From assembly GCF_943193065.1 (NCBI RefSeq), contig NZ_CALPCS010000014.1, positions 1-61,617 of the forward strand: a stretch of 61,617 nucleotides of DNA, read 5' to 3'. This DNA is from Veillonella agrestimuris (GTDB lineage Bacteria > Bacillota > Negativicutes > Veillonellales > Veillonellaceae). The position numbers and the translations under genes are program-made. Positions 10,354 through 19,682 of the stretch are shown one piece after another (positions within the stretch are counted from its first letter, which is position 1; each line of letters begins with the position of its first letter). The notes below the pieces were generated by a model. The model was not told the DNA's origin. It saw only the letters and a list, made by a program, of their open reading frames with translations, and made no database searches.

Positions 10354-11406
10354 TTATAAATAAACAATATCCCCATTAGTCGCTTTTTCCATGCGATTCA
10401 TAACAGCTACGCCAATGCCTTCTAAAGGGACGCCTTCAGCAATAATATAATGGACCTTATCTTCATTAAAGGCAATCAAACTTCTATAAAAGTCATGAGC
10501 TAACGATAGACCATCTCCATGATGTCCAAAGATATGTACACTCTGCTTATCTAAAGGATAGCCTAATCGGCCTAGTTCTTCTTGTACTTCGTAACTTAAT
10601 AAAAAACCTATTTTTCCACCCTGATCCATATCACCGGATCTTACATAATCCATGATAGCTAGGGCCATATCCTTAGGTGATCCTACAAACGTCTTCATCG
10701 GTGCATCAGGAGCATAATGTTTATATTTCATACCTGGCGCTTTCGGTTTTGCATCAGTACTTAATGCCTTATCATAGGTAACTGTTGATACAACGGTTTC
10801 AAGCATTTCTTTAGTAATGCTACCGGGACGCAAAATAATAACTGCATCGTCATGTACTTCTACTACAGTAGATTCAACACCAACGTTAGAAGGCCCTGCA
10901 TCAACAATATAAGGAATGCGTCCATTCATATCGCGAAATACTGCTTCTGCCGTAGTAGGACTAGGTCGTCCCGAAATATTGGCACTCGGTGCAGCGATAG
11001 GAACGCCAGCTAATTCTAACAATCTGCGCCCCACTTCGTGATCAGGACAGCGCAAAGCCACTCGTTCTAATCCACCTGTTGCACGATACGGCACCAAATC
11101 GGATTTCTCTAAAGTAATTGTCAGTGATCCAGGCCAAAAAACAGTCATCAATTTCATCGCCGTTTCTGGTACGGCTTTCACCAAAGGCCAAATACTTTCA
11201 ATAGAGGGAACATGCAAAATGAGCGGATTATCAGAAGGACGACCTTTTGCAGCATAAATCTTATCCATCGCTTCTACATCGAGTCCATTAGCACCTAATC
11301 CATAGACAGTTTCTGTAGGAATAGCTACTAATTCACCATTTCTTAAAGCTTCTGCAACAATGCTCAGATCAGCATCACTAGGATTACGGATAATTTTCGT
11401 TTCCAT
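10354..11406 (-). CDS. L-threonylcarbamoyladenylate synthase (TsaC/Sua5)
   Basis: Makes threonylcarbamoyl-AMP from Thr, bicarbonate and ATP for t6A37 modification of ANN-decoding tRNAs. Residues 1-205 are the YrdC-like domain, with PTETVYGLGANG near 30, KGRPSDNPLILHV near 55 and PSANISGRPSPT near 145. Residues about 210-350 form the extra Sua5 domain. The 350-residue length therefore fits Sua5, not short TsaC. Its start directly follows the prmC stop, and GGGGG precedes it. Confidence 0.94.
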   Translation of the reverse strand: METKIIRNPSDADLSIVAEALRNGELVAIPTETVYGLGANGLDVEAMDKIYAAKGRPSDNPLILHVPSIESIWPLVKAVPETAMKLMTVFWPGSLTITLEKSDLVPYRATGGLERVALRCPDHEVGRRLLELAGVPIAAPSANISGRPSPTTAEAVFRDMNGRIPYIVDAGPSNVGVESTVVEVHDDAVIILRPGSITKEMLETVVSTVTYDKALSTDAKPKAPGMKYKHYAPDAPMKTFVGSPKDMALAIMDYVRSGDMDQGGKIGFLLSYEVQEELGRLGYPLDKQSVHIFGHHGDGLSLAHDFYRSLIAFNEDKVHYIIAEGVPLEGIGVAVMNRMEKATNGDIVYL

Positions 11407-12279
11407 TTAAGCCCCCTTATACACAGCTGTAACGACCCGTCCAATACCAGCTAAATCAGGAAGAATCGTAATATCCTTATACTGTTGCGTCTCTTCTAAT
11501 AGCTGACTCACCGCATCCCCTTGATCATAGCCCACCTCAAAGGCGATGCGACCACCTACTTTCAAATAGGTATGGCATTGTGTGGCTAAGATGCGATAAA
11601 AATGGAGTCCATCATGACCACCAAAAAGGGCAATATGAGGTTCATTCAATACATCTTCGGAAAGCATATTTTTATCACTAAGACGGATATAAGGGGGATT
11701 TGATACGATTACATCAAAGGTATACTTCCCACTAGATAAGTAATCAAACATATCAGATTGATAAAAATCACTCCGTTCTCCTAAGTTAAATTTCGTTTGA
11801 TTTGTCGCCGCCACATCAAGGGCATCAGCTGAAATATCTAGCCCCACACCGTTAGCGCCTTTTAAATAATGGAGCAAACTTAATAAGATTGTTCCTGGCC
11901 CAGTACATACATCGAGAATCGATATCTCTTCATTCCCACCGTATTGGCTGAGGATATATTCTACTAGCGTTTCCGTATCTGGTCTAGGTATGAGCACTTT
12001 ATCATTCACTGTGAAAGTAAGTCCCATAAAGTCTTTCTGCCCTGTCAAACTCGCCACACTATGCCCTTTAGCACGTTCGATAACGAGTGGTCTGAAAGCA
12101 TCTAATTCTTCTTGTTCTAAAGGCTGATCATAATGAGTATATAAATAAATACGCTCTTTCCCCAAAACGTGAGAAAGCAGTACTTCCCCATCAAGGCGAG
12201 GTGTATCGACCTCCTTGTTTTGAAAGTACTGCTCCGTCCACTGGAGAATGCGACCAATTGTCCATATCTCCTTATACAT
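11407..12279 (-). CDS. prmC: Release factor glutamine methyltransferase
   Basis: An SAM-dependent enzyme that methylates the GGQ glutamine of release factors. The catalytic NPPYI motif lies in [13 protein letters not shown] near residue 190, and the SAM loop [15 protein letters not shown] near 125. Of several in-frame starts, the ATG at 12279 (MYKEIW) has AGGAGG nine bases upstream; it overlaps the end of prfA by 8 bases, so the two are translationally coupled. The corrected product is 290 residues, and its target RF1 is encoded just upstream. Confidence 0.95.
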   Translation of the reverse strand: MYKEIWTIGRILQWTEQYFQNKEVDTPRLDGEVLLSHVLGKERIYLYTHYDQPLEQEELDAFRPLVIERAKGHSVASLTGQKDFMGLTFTVNDKVLIPRPDTETLVEYILSQYGGNEEISILDVCTGPGTILLSLLHYLKGANGVGLDISADALDVAATNQTKFNLGERSDFYQSDMFDYLSSGKYTFDVIVSNPPYIRLSDKNMLSEDVLNEPHIALFGGHDGLHFYRILATQCHTYLKVGGRIAFEVGYDQGDAVSQLLEETQQYKDITILPDLAGIGRVVTAVYKGA

Positions 12280-13354
12280 TCGCATTAGCCTCCTGCATTT
12301 TTGCCGCCTGGTCGGCTGCATTCAAGGCTTGAATCACTTCTTCTAAATCGCCATTTAAAATAGCATCCAATTTATATAATGTTAAATTGATACGATGGTC
12401 TGTAACGCGACCTTGTGGGAAATTATAAGTGCGAATGCGCTCACTGCGGTCACCAGTACCAACTTGGCTTTTTCGATCTGCTGCTTGACTAGCAATAGCT
12501 GCTTGGTCTGCTTCATCTTGTAATTTAGCGCGCAATACACGCATAGCTTTTTCTCTGTTTTGCAATTGAGAACGTTGATCTTGACAAGCTACTACGATGC
12601 CTGTTGGCAAATGAGTAATGCGAACAGCTGATTCCGTTTTATTAATATGCTGTCCACCGGCACCACTAGCACGATATGTATCTATTTTTAAATCTTTTTC
12701 GTTAATTTCAATGTCTACATCTTCCATCTCTGGTAATACAGCTACCGTTACTGTTGACGTATGTACGCGACCTTGTGTTTCTGTAGTCGGAACCCGTTGT
12801 ACGCGATGTACACCAGACTCAAACTTCATTTTAGAATAGGCATTGACTCCATCAATGGAGAAAACAACTTCTTTGAACCCCCCCAATTCAGGTTCATTAG
12901 CATCGATAACTTCGCAACGCCACCCCTGGCCTTCCGCATATTTTGTGTACATACGGAATAAGTCCCCTGCAAACAAAGCTGCTTCATCACCACCAGCACC
13001 GCCGCGAATTTCGATGATAACATTTTTATCATCATTAGGATCTTTTGGCAATAAAAGAATTTGAAGTTTCTCTTCTAATTCTTCTTTTTGTAATTTTAAT
13101 TCCTTTAATTCCTCTTGTGCCATAGCGCGGAATTCTTCGTCTAATGTTTTATCTTCTAAGACTTCCATCGCTTCCTCTAACCCTTGTAACACTTTTTTGT
13201 ATGTTCTAAAGGTTTCTACTGTTTCAGACAGCTGGGAATGTTGGCGTGTCAATTTTTGCCATTCTTGTTGGCGAGCAATCACTTCAGGGTCACTGATGCG
13301 TTGCTCTAAATCCATAAATTTGTCTTCTATAACTTGCAGTTTATTTACTAACAT
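12272..13354 (-). CDS. prfA: Peptide chain release factor 1
   Basis: Terminates translation at UAA and UAG. It has 360 residues: an N-terminal coiled region to about 110, the codon-recognition P-x-T motif as PTT in [10 protein letters not shown], and the peptidyl-tRNA hydrolysis motif [12 protein letters not shown] near 230. The C terminus, rich in Ala and Gln, overlaps the prmC start. It is 19 bases after the DUF1385 gene. Confidence 0.98.
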   Translation of the reverse strand: MLVNKLQVIEDKFMDLEQRISDPEVIARQQEWQKLTRQHSQLSETVETFRTYKKVLQGLEEAMEVLEDKTLDEEFRAMAQEELKELKLQKEELEEKLQILLLPKDPNDDKNVIIEIRGGAGGDEAALFAGDLFRMYTKYAEGQGWRCEVIDANEPELGGFKEVVFSIDGVNAYSKMKFESGVHRVQRVPTTETQGRVHTSTVTVAVLPEMEDVDIEINEKDLKIDTYRASGAGGQHINKTESAVRITHLPTGIVVACQDQRSQLQNREKAMRVLRAKLQDEADQAAIASQAADRKSQVGTGDRSERIRTYNFPQGRVTDHRINLTLYKLDAILNGDLEEVIQALNAADQAAKMQEANANV

Positions 13355-13373
13355 GGATAAACCTCAATCTTAT

Positions 13374-14270
13374 TTACACTGTACTATCTTCATAGGCTAC
13401 TTCTTCAGGAGGCCGTACTTCTTCTAAAGCACGGATAGCCACTTCGATTTGATCGTCTTCTGGTTCACGGGTCGTCATATATTGTAATAATAACCCCGGT
13501 TTAACCAAAGCTTTCACAAAGCCATTTTCACTGCGCCCAGCAAGACGAATAAACTCATAAGCAATACCTGCTACCACAGGCATAAGGAGAACTCTAGATA
13601 TAATGCGTTCCCACACATTAGGCCAGCCTAAAAAGGCAAATACAAATATACTCACTACCATCACGACTAGGAGAAAATTAGTGCCACAACGAGCATGTAA
13701 CCTTGTTTGAGCCCGCACATTTTCTACTGTTAAAGGTAGATTATTTTCATAAGCATGAATGGCTTTATGCTCTGCCCCATGATATTGAAAAACTCGTTGA
13801 ATATCTTTTGTGCGACCAATGGCCCAAATATAGAGCAAAAATAGAGCTAACCGAATAACGCCTTCCAATAAATTAAGTATAACATGGTTATTCTCTATGC
13901 CGGGGATAAATTTCACAGCATATGTAGGAAGGGCTAAAAATACAGCAATCGCAAATATCGTTGAAAGTACCATTGTAATGGCAATTTCACTATTCGACAT
14001 TTCCTCTTCTTCCTCGCCTGCTGCTTTGGCAGAAAAAGTTAATGCCTTCATACCGATGACGAGAGATTCATAGAGAGCTACACAGCCTCGAAGAAATGGT
14101 TTCTTTAATATAGGATATTTATCTTGTATAGACGTCGTTGCTCCACGTTGTACGACAATGGTACCTTCTGGTTCGCGCACTGCCGTAGCAGTATAAATAG
14201 GCCCGCGCATCATGACACCTTCTATAACAGCTTGTCCGCCGACGAACTTTTTAATGCGTTTCGTATTCAC
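13374..14270 (-). CDS. DUF1385 integral membrane protein (YqhQ-like)
   Basis: A membrane protein of unknown biochemical function found next to rpmE/prfA in many Firmicutes. The N-terminal FVGGQAVIEGVMMRGP is the family signature. Hydrophobic segments occur around residues 100-120, 130-155, 200-220 and 230-245, and FQYHGAEHKAIHAYE (about 165-180) and ARCGTNFLLVV are conserved. The longest frame opens with TTG at 14291; GTG at 14270 is preferred because AGAGGA lies six bases upstream. The product is then 298 residues. Confidence 0.88.
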   Translation of the reverse strand: MNTKRIKKFVGGQAVIEGVMMRGPIYTATAVREPEGTIVVQRGATTSIQDKYPILKKPFLRGCVALYESLVIGMKALTFSAKAAGEEEEEMSNSEIAITMVLSTIFAIAVFLALPTYAVKFIPGIENNHVILNLLEGVIRLALFLLYIWAIGRTKDIQRVFQYHGAEHKAIHAYENNLPLTVENVRAQTRLHARCGTNFLLVVMVVSIFVFAFLGWPNVWERIISRVLLMPVVAGIAYEFIRLAGRSENGFVKALVKPGLLLQYMTTREPEDDQIEVAIRALEEVRPPEEVAYEDSTV

Positions 14271-14296
14271 ACATAATCCTCTCATAAACAAATAGA

Positions 14297-14317
14297 GGCA
14301 GAGCCTTAAGCCCTGCC
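14297..14317 (-). other. Hairpin between rpmE and the DUF1385 gene
   Basis: GGCAGAGC and GCCCTGCC pair around CTTAA, with one mismatched pair. On the minus strand only a broken T stretch follows. It could reduce read-through from the highly expressed rpmE into the following genes, or stabilise the rpmE mRNA end. Confidence 0.5.
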
Positions 14318-14341
14318 AATAGTTGTTACGCTACTAACAAA

Positions 14342-14539
14342 TTATTTACCGTAACGTTTGTTAAATTGTTCAATACGACCACGAGCTTGAGCCGCACGTT
14401 GTTGTCCTGTGAAGAACGGATGGCAATTGGAGCAAACGTCTACACGAAGATCTTCTTTTACAGAGCCAGTTTTGAATGTGTTGCCACAACCGCAAGTAAC
14501 TGTAGCTTCTTTATAGTCTGGATGAATACCTTGTTTCAT
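14342..14539 (-). CDS. rpmE: 50S ribosomal protein L31, zinc-binding type
   Basis: A 65-residue ribosomal protein. The C+ form is shown by [11 protein letters not shown] and [13 protein letters not shown], which together give a four-Cys zinc site. The start was moved from GTG at 14548 to ATG at 14539 (MKQGIHP), because GAGGTG lies seven bases upstream and the family begins this way. It heads the rpmE-to-upp gene string behind a good promoter. Confidence 0.97.
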   Translation of the reverse strand: MKQGIHPDYKEATVTCGCGNTFKTGSVKEDLRVDVCSNCHPFFTGQQRAAQARGRIEQFNKRYGK

Positions 14540-14579
14540 TCTAAACACCTCTTTTCAGCAATCAATATTATTCTCATAG

Positions 14580-14608
14580 ATTATAGCATGAGGAATAGAC
14601 AAATGCAA
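14580..14608 (-). promoter_or_regulatory. Promoter of the rpmE gene string
   Basis: On the minus strand, -35 TTGCAT (14603-14608), a 17-base spacer and a consensus -10 TATAAT (14580-14585), about 40 bases before the rpmE start. Confidence 0.75.
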
Positions 14609-14612
14609 GACA

Positions 14613-14882
14613 CTACTCTTTGGATGCCTTCTTTTCCTCAATGGATTCTGCTAATATAGTTTCTAAATCGCTTTCATTTAAAATATCGCGCAATGCGATT
14701 AATTCTTCTAAAGAAAGGGTAATGCCTTTTTTCATGCTTGTATATTCGCTATCCCAAGCGCGAAGGTCAAATTTTGGATTGTATTTTCCCCAACTTGTAC
14801 AAGTGAGTTGTTTTTTCCAACCATCTTTATCTTCTGATAAAGTACCAATTACTTTAAAAATTTCAAAATTAATAACTGCCAT
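14613..14882 (-). CDS. PC4/YdbC-type ssDNA-binding protein
   Basis: An 89-residue protein resembling the YdbC branch of the transcriptional coactivator p15 (PC4) fold, a small single-stranded-nucleic-acid-binding domain. The core FDLRAWDSEYTSMKKGITL lies near residues 38-57, followed by SLEELIALRDIL. The C terminus is charged (EEKKASKE). It has its own promoter and AGGAGGG site. The role in bacteria is not well defined; the fold assignment is moderately sure. Confidence 0.82.
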   Translation of the reverse strand: MAVINFEIFKVIGTLSEDKDGWKKQLTCTSWGKYNPKFDLRAWDSEYTSMKKGITLSLEELIALRDILNESDLETILAESIEEKKASKE

Positions 14883-14902
14883 GTAAACCCTCCTTTCTCG
14901 CC

Positions 14903-14930
14903 TTTATATGTATCATACACTAGATGTCAA
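14903..14930 (-). promoter_or_regulatory. Promoter of the PC4-like gene
   Basis: Minus strand: consensus -35 TTGACA (14925-14930), a 16-base spacer and -10 TATAAA (14903-14908), 20 bases before the start codon. Confidence 0.75.
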
Positions 14931-14990
14931 TTATACATTGTATATCTAAAGCATACGATTTATTTTAAACTAAATCATAGTGATTGACAA

Positions 14991-16433
14991 TTATTTTTTA
15001 AAGTCACTATAATCTTCTAAATCAATTGATTCTGCAGGAGGTATAACGGCTTTAGCTGCATCATCAATATTCGCAGTCCACGCCTCTTGTGCAGAACGCA
15101 TCGCTTCATCAAAACTAGATTGTGCCGTATCCACTTCATTAATTAAATGTGCTTCCGCCTCTGCCGATAATACTTGACGACGAACAGAACTTAACATATA
15201 GCCAAAGGCTTCTTCCCCTTTTACGAGCATAGAGATTTCATTTATTATAGTAGATCCTATAGTACTAGAGAAATAGGTATACCACATATAGGCAATCTCT
15301 TTGTCTGGAAACATCCAATATACACCGCTCACTGGCTCTATCGCACTAATAGCAACCGACTTATTCCCTTGAGGACCAACGATAGCCAAGAAACAGGCAT
15401 TCCCTGTAGAGGCTAATTCTTCTCGCGCTGCTGGGGACAGACGGCTATCCTTACAATAAATGCCATCTTGCCCAAGAGCACGATCTAATTGGCGACCTGG
15501 CAAAAAGATAGAACGAAGTGATAACGCATAATTTAAAACAGAAAATACTGGCAATTCTGTAAATACGCCGTGTGGCAACGGAATATAGGAAATCTCCTTC
15601 CATTCACCAGTAACGAATTCTCGGATGCCAATGCGCATTTTTTTTACATCTGCTTTGCCATACACAATTTCATACACTCCCAGCGGTGCCCATTCATAAA
15701 TAGATTCTACTCGTTTTTGGTGTAAGAAAAATTGTAATGCCATATTATTTAGTCCAACTGGATTTTGCACCATAGTAGCTGGTAAAAATAATTGTGCCGT
15801 ACCTTCTGGAACGAGATTATGAAGACCGTTTGCGACTTCTTCTACAATATCTTCACTAGATTGGAACATACCTGTTGTACCTACAAAGATATGATCAAAA
15901 TAGCTGCGATGAGGCCAATGATTAATAATTTGAGCCATCGGGTATAAGCGAGTGAGCATGCTATAACACACATCAGAATCAGTATAAAGAACTACTTTTT
16001 TATCAGGATATGCCTGTAAAATATCATCAATTTTAGACGCATATTCTTCAACATACGCATATAGAACGAGTTCACCAGTCTTACTGTGTGCCTCGATGCT
16101 ACGCTCAACAGGATTTGACCATTCTTCCCCACTATTAATACCTTCTAAATAGCCCGTATCACTGATAAATTCAAAGAGTTCTACTTTAAAAGAAGGTCCA
16201 TAGAGTTGACGGAATGTGTCTACATCATACGGGACTGGGCCAAAAGCTTCTACTGTAGATGTTTCTGCTAAAGCATATAAATCTTCTGGTGTTATCCCCC
16301 ATTCCCGAGAGCTAGCATTAGACGATACAAGCTGATCTAATACATTAAAACGCATCAATTCATTCACAACATCGATACCTTCTAATTGATGTTTTCCAAA
16401 GAGTTCTATTAACTCAATATGATTAGATTTCAT
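14991..16433 (-). CDS. Unrecognised 480-residue protein, possible degenerate methyltransferase fold
   Basis: I do not recognise this protein family. No signal peptide or membrane segment is visible, so it is probably cytoplasmic. The stretch KVVLYTDSDVCYSMLTRLYP (about 169-188), then FDHIFVGTTGMF and a later LVPEGTAQLFLPATMVQN, follow the spacing of a Rossmann-type N6-adenine methyltransferase core. However, no D/N-PP-Y/F catalytic motif is present. The C terminus is acidic with a long helical part (about 425-465). It starts 3 bases after nth and is probably co-transcribed with it. The methyltransferase-like idea is a weak inference. Confidence 0.75.
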   Translation of the reverse strand: MKSNHIELIELFGKHQLEGIDVVNELMRFNVLDQLVSSNASSREWGITPEDLYALAETSTVEAFGPVPYDVDTFRQLYGPSFKVELFEFISDTGYLEGINSGEEWSNPVERSIEAHSKTGELVLYAYVEEYASKIDDILQAYPDKKVVLYTDSDVCYSMLTRLYPMAQIINHWPHRSYFDHIFVGTTGMFQSSEDIVEEVANGLHNLVPEGTAQLFLPATMVQNPVGLNNMALQFFLHQKRVESIYEWAPLGVYEIVYGKADVKKMRIGIREFVTGEWKEISYIPLPHGVFTELPVFSVLNYALSLRSIFLPGRQLDRALGQDGIYCKDSRLSPAAREELASTGNACFLAIVGPQGNKSVAISAIEPVSGVYWMFPDKEIAYMWYTYFSSTIGSTIINEISMLVKGEEAFGYMLSSVRRQVLSAEAEAHLINEVDTAQSSFDEAMRSAQEAWTANIDDAAKAVIPPAESIDLEDYSDFKK

Positions 16434-16436
16434 AGG

Positions 16437-17072
16437 TTAAACCTTTCCTGCTGAAGGACAAATATGATTTAAAAAGCATTCTTCACATAATGGCTTACGA
16501 GCCTTACATAGTTGACGCCCATGGTAAATCAACCAGTGATGAGCAGCAGCCCAATCTTCTTTAGGAATAGCTTTTTGTAATTTTAACTCCATTTCTTCTG
16601 GCGTTTTAGCAATGCCTAATTTTAATCGATTAGACACGCGAAATACGTGTGTATCTACAGCTATTGCAGGAATGCCCCACAACACAGAAACCACTACATT
16701 TGCCGTTTTGCGACCTACTCCAGGGAGCTCTATTAATTCATCAATAGTGCGAGGCAGTTCACCTTTATATTTCTCAATCAAAATCTGACAAGTATCGATG
16801 AGATTTTTTGCTTTCGATTTATAGAGACCACAATCTTTAATAAGTGTTTCTAATCGTTTTACCCCAATCGACAACATCGCTTCTGGCGTATTTAATTCTG
16901 GGAACAACCGTTTTGTCACAATATTTACTCGTTCGTCCGTACATTGTGCAGACAATACAACTGCAACGAGCAATTCAAAATCATTATTATATTCTAAGGC
17001 CGGTTTTGCATCGAAATAATGTTCTTCTAGTAATTTCAATTGCTCTGCCTTAATCGCTTTAGTAACACGCAT
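16437..17072 (-). CDS. nth: Endonuclease III (DNA glycosylase/AP lyase)
   Basis: Removes oxidised pyrimidines in base excision repair. The helix-hairpin-helix ELPGVGRKTANVV (about 110-122) carries the catalytic Lys, and the catalytic Asp lies in AVDTHVFRVSNRL. The [4Fe-4S] loop has Cys spaced C-x6-C-x2-C-x5-C at the C terminus (CKARKPLCEECFLNHIC). The ATG at 17072 is chosen over the longer frame because AAAGGAG lies six bases upstream. The product is 211 residues, the usual size. Confidence 0.97.
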   Translation of the reverse strand: MRVTKAIKAEQLKLLEEHYFDAKPALEYNNDFELLVAVVLSAQCTDERVNIVTKRLFPELNTPEAMLSIGVKRLETLIKDCGLYKSKAKNLIDTCQILIEKYKGELPRTIDELIELPGVGRKTANVVVSVLWGIPAIAVDTHVFRVSNRLKLGIAKTPEEMELKLQKAIPKEDWAAAHHWLIYHGRQLCKARKPLCEECFLNHICPSAGKV

Positions 17073-17148
17073 AGTGTTCTCCTTTCTCACTTGTGAAAGA
17101 TAAATGCGTACATATATTATCATACCACATAGAGCAAATTCGATTCTA

Positions 17149-17157
17149 TGATATAAT
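17149..17157 (+). promoter_or_regulatory. Extended -10 promoter of the DUF896 gene
   Basis: TGATATAAT fits the TGnTATAAT extended -10 element; no clear -35 is seen. Transcription would start about 20 bases before the ATG, leaving room for the GAGGTG ribosome site. Confidence 0.55.
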
Positions 17158-17183
17158 AGATAATATTAGAAATGAGGTGTACC

Positions 17184-17453
17184 ATGAGCAATATTAATGA
17201 AACATTAAAACGAATTAACGAGTTAGCAGCTAAAAAGAAAGCTGGTGAAGAGTTAACTGCCGACGAATTAGCTGAAAAAAAAGAACTCTATGAAGTATAT
17301 TTAAGCTTTATTCGAGGTCAGATTACAAGTACTTTAGACCGAGTACAATTTGTAGATCCTGAAACAGGTGAAGTGACAGCCCCTAAAAAAGCTCTTGAAA
17401 ATTTGGCTTTAGAAGCCGATAAAGATATCGAACAAAATAAACCTATCCACTAA
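17184..17453 (+). CDS. DUF896 (YnzC-like) small protein
   Basis: An 89-residue soluble protein of the DUF896/YnzC family, known in Bacillus as a small helical-hairpin protein linked to the SOS-induced yneA region; its molecular role is unknown. The conserved part INELAAKKKAGEELTADE then EKKELYEVYLSFIRGQ is at about residues 8-50. An upstream in-frame ATG at 17172 lies within the ribosome site (ATGAGGTG), so ATG 17184 is the start. It is a single-gene unit, divergent from nth. Confidence 0.88.
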   Translation: MSNINETLKRINELAAKKKAGEELTADELAEKKELYEVYLSFIRGQITSTLDRVQFVDPETGEVTAPKKALENLALEADKDIEQNKPIH

Positions 17454-17460
17454 CATACCA

Positions 17461-17496
17461 AAAGGCTAGCCCTAGTCAAATTAGGGCTAGCCTTTT
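17461..17496. terminator. Bidirectional terminator
   Basis: Fourteen-base arms AAAGGCTAGCCCTA and TAGGGCTAGCCTTT surround a 7-base loop. A T tract follows on the plus strand and an A tract precedes it, so it can serve both the DUF896 gene and the convergent aminotransferase gene. Confidence 0.88.
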
Positions 17497-17541
17497 AATA
17501 TTTTATTAATTCGCTACTACAAAAATCATAGCCTTATGTAT

Positions 17542-18789
17542 TTATAATTTACCTAATGCTTTCATAGTATTATAGATTTTTTCCGCCAAACCAGTCATTT
17601 GGAATTTAGGGATCCCACAGGCAGCAATACGAATACCATTGGTCAAGGCAATAACATAAATGTGATCTTTTTTAAGCTCTTCACAAATAGCCGTAGCAGA
17701 TTCCGTAGGAATAGTAATAAAGAAACCACCGCGATATGGCAACATTGGCAATCCTACTTCAGCAGCTTCTCGTTTAAAGATTTCCGCCCGATCGCAAATC
17801 AATTGATAATAACAATTACGTTCTGCTTCATAGGCTTTTACTTTTTCTGGGTCTGCCATAATATTGGCCATTGTCCGCATTGCTGGACGACAAATATTTG
17901 ACCACGTAGCGCGGCTCGTACATTTATTAATGTCTAAAAATTCCTCAGCAATCTCTTCATTTGAAGAAATACCAATTAAAGCCCCTACCCGTTGACCGTA
18001 CATAGTGAAGCCTTTAGACAAGCTATAACATACACATGTGAGGATTTCTTTTGGTAAATTACCAAATTTTTTGAAGAAGCCTCTCACCTCTTCTTTTTCT
18101 CCAGAGAAATCGAGATACGCTACATCGATGCCAAGAATTACATTATTACGGCCAATAGCGACTAAGTCTTTTAAGAATTGCAAAATACTATCCCAATCAT
18201 TATCTTCTACAGAATAACCTGTTGGATTATTTCCAGGACTATTGAAAATGACTACAACATTTGTTTGTTTAGCAGCCAATTCATTAACGCGATTTTGAAA
18301 CGCATCATGATTGAAACGGTTTTGCTCATCAAATAAAGTATACGTTACGAGAGTACGGCCTGTATCGCTGCAAATTGTTCGATAAGAACCCCAATACCAA
18401 TCAGCAGTCAATACTTCGTCACCAGGATCAGTATAATTATGAATAATATGGTGAATGCCACCTGTACCACCAGCAGTGGCAATGCTACGAATATGCGCAT
18501 CAGGGCGCGACTCGCTAAAGCAAGCTTGTTCTGCGGCGGCTAAAAACTCCGGAATCCCTGCAATAGGTGCATAGCCGATGTGCTCTGCATCACCTAAACC
18601 CAAATATTCCTGCTTTACAGTTTCTAAGAATACTAATCGACCTTCTTCATCATAAATAGCCCCTAATGTGCCATTAATAACTACATCGCGGCCATTTTGT
18701 CGCGTATCTTCTGCTGCCTGTCCTGCAGTAACGAAAATGACATCTTTTAATTTTTTGCCTTTTGCATGTTTTGCTGCCACACTAATCAT
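17542..18789 (-). CDS. Class I aminotransferase, probably aromatic/aspartate-type
   Basis: A PLP enzyme of fold type I with 415 residues. FNSPGNNPTGYS (about 185-196) is the family Asn-Pro-x-Gly motif, GIDVAYLDFSG holds the cofactor Asp and Tyr, and the PLP Lys is in SLSKGFTMYGQRVG near 270. The SK-x3-YG-x-RVG spacing is that of aspartate/aromatic (TyrB-like) aminotransferases. The C-terminal RIAACGI gives the substrate-carboxylate Arg. Exact substrates cannot be read from the sequence. ATG at 18789 is chosen over GTG at 18798 because GGGTGG is then correctly spaced. Confidence 0.88.
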   Translation of the reverse strand: MISVAAKHAKGKKLKDVIFVTAGQAAEDTRQNGRDVVINGTLGAIYDEEGRLVFLETVKQEYLGLGDAEHIGYAPIAGIPEFLAAAEQACFSESRPDAHIRSIATAGGTGGIHHIIHNYTDPGDEVLTADWYWGSYRTICSDTGRTLVTYTLFDEQNRFNHDAFQNRVNELAAKQTNVVVIFNSPGNNPTGYSVEDNDWDSILQFLKDLVAIGRNNVILGIDVAYLDFSGEKEEVRGFFKKFGNLPKEILTCVCYSLSKGFTMYGQRVGALIGISSNEEIAEEFLDINKCTSRATWSNICRPAMRTMANIMADPEKVKAYEAERNCYYQLICDRAEIFKREAAEVGLPMLPYRGGFFITIPTESATAICEELKKDHIYVIALTNGIRIAACGIPKFQMTGLAEKIYNTMKALGKL

Positions 18790-18832
18790 TGTGAACACAC
18801 CACCCTATCTAAAAAAGAAAGATTACATATTT

Positions 18833-18861
18833 ATAATACAAAATGTTTCTTCTCGTGACAA
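18833..18861 (-). promoter_or_regulatory. Promoter of the aminotransferase gene
   Basis: Minus strand: -35 TTGTCA (18856-18861), a 17-base spacer and -10 TATTAT (18833-18838), about 45 bases before the start codon. Confidence 0.65.
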
Positions 18862-18902
18862 TGTATATTCAACGAAAATATTGTATACATGCATGAATAT
18901 AT

Positions 18903-18943
18903 AAAAAGCCGATGCATCTAGACAATCTAAATGCATCGGCTTT
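18903..18943 (-). terminator. Terminator of the outer-membrane protein gene
   Basis: Thirteen-base arms AAAGCCGATGCAT and ATGCATCGGCTTT, with TAGA/TCTA pairing inside the loop, followed on the minus strand by five T. It lies just past the stop codon at 18961. Confidence 0.9.
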
Positions 18944-18960
18944 AGTTTTAAACTATTGGA

Positions 18961-19533
18961 TTAGAATGTGTAACCTACACCAGCATGTAAGCCTTTAGAA
19001 GATTTTTCTTCACTATCTACACTGAACTTATCATATGCGTAATACACGTTTAAATCAACATTAGGTTTCAATTCATATTGAGCACCAACTTGGTAAGTTT
19101 GTTTCACATCATTACCCCAGCCAGCCTTAGCGAAACCGTTGATTTTATCTGTTAAAGGCATGTGGCCAATTACACCTGCTTGTACGCCAAGCTCAGTGTC
19201 ATGTGTACGAATAGCAGTACCAGCACCATATAAATTTACATTAGGATGTACTTTGTACACTAATCCGAATTGGTGGTTTTTAATATCACCATTATCGGCA
19301 TTTACTTTATCGTAAGAGTATTGCACAGCAGTTTTATCGCTTAAATCATGTTCTAAGGACACACCAAAACCATCGTTATTGCTGCCGCCCCCATTAGAAA
19401 CCTTTTGATTAAATGCATAATCAGCTTGTACTTTTGTAGATCCATCGCTGATTTTTGTTACTGGTACAGCTGCTGCAAAAGCACTAGTAGAAATTACTGT
19501 AGCTGCCAATGTCAATAATACTAACTTTTTCAT
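18961..19533 (-). CDS. Small outer-membrane beta-barrel protein
   Basis: A 190-residue exported protein. A Sec signal peptide (residues 1-20, MKKLVLLTLAATVISTSAFA) ends in a SAFA-AA cleavage site. The rest consists of about eight alternating amphipathic strands with Gly turns (for example QVGAQYELKPNVDLNVYYAYD) and ends in GVGYTF, the aromatic C terminus used by the BAM machinery. This fits an eight-stranded barrel of the OmpA/OmpX/Opa size, in keeping with a diderm Firmicute. No ligand can be assigned. It is a single-gene unit with a strong terminator. Confidence 0.87.
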   Translation of the reverse strand: MKKLVLLTLAATVISTSAFAAAVPVTKISDGSTKVQADYAFNQKVSNGGGSNNDGFGVSLEHDLSDKTAVQYSYDKVNADNGDIKNHQFGLVYKVHPNVNLYGAGTAIRTHDTELGVQAGVIGHMPLTDKINGFAKAGWGNDVKQTYQVGAQYELKPNVDLNVYYAYDKFSVDSEEKSSKGLHAGVGYTF

Positions 19534-19647
19534 TGGTACCTCCTATACACACATATACTTCATGTGTCTTAATAAGTTACGTTTGTGTCTTTCTATAGTT
19601 ATACATATATAGTACATATATTATATAAGGCTTATATGAATATAGAG

Positions 19648-19669
19648 GCACATCTCATATAAGATGTGC
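19648..19669 (-). other. Hairpin downstream of ftsZ
   Basis: Eight-base arms GCACATCT and AGATGTGC flank CATATA, 14 bases after the ftsZ stop. On the minus strand no T run follows, so it may act as a weak terminator or mRNA-end stabiliser. Confidence 0.5.
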
Positions 19670-19682
19670 ACTCATAAACATA

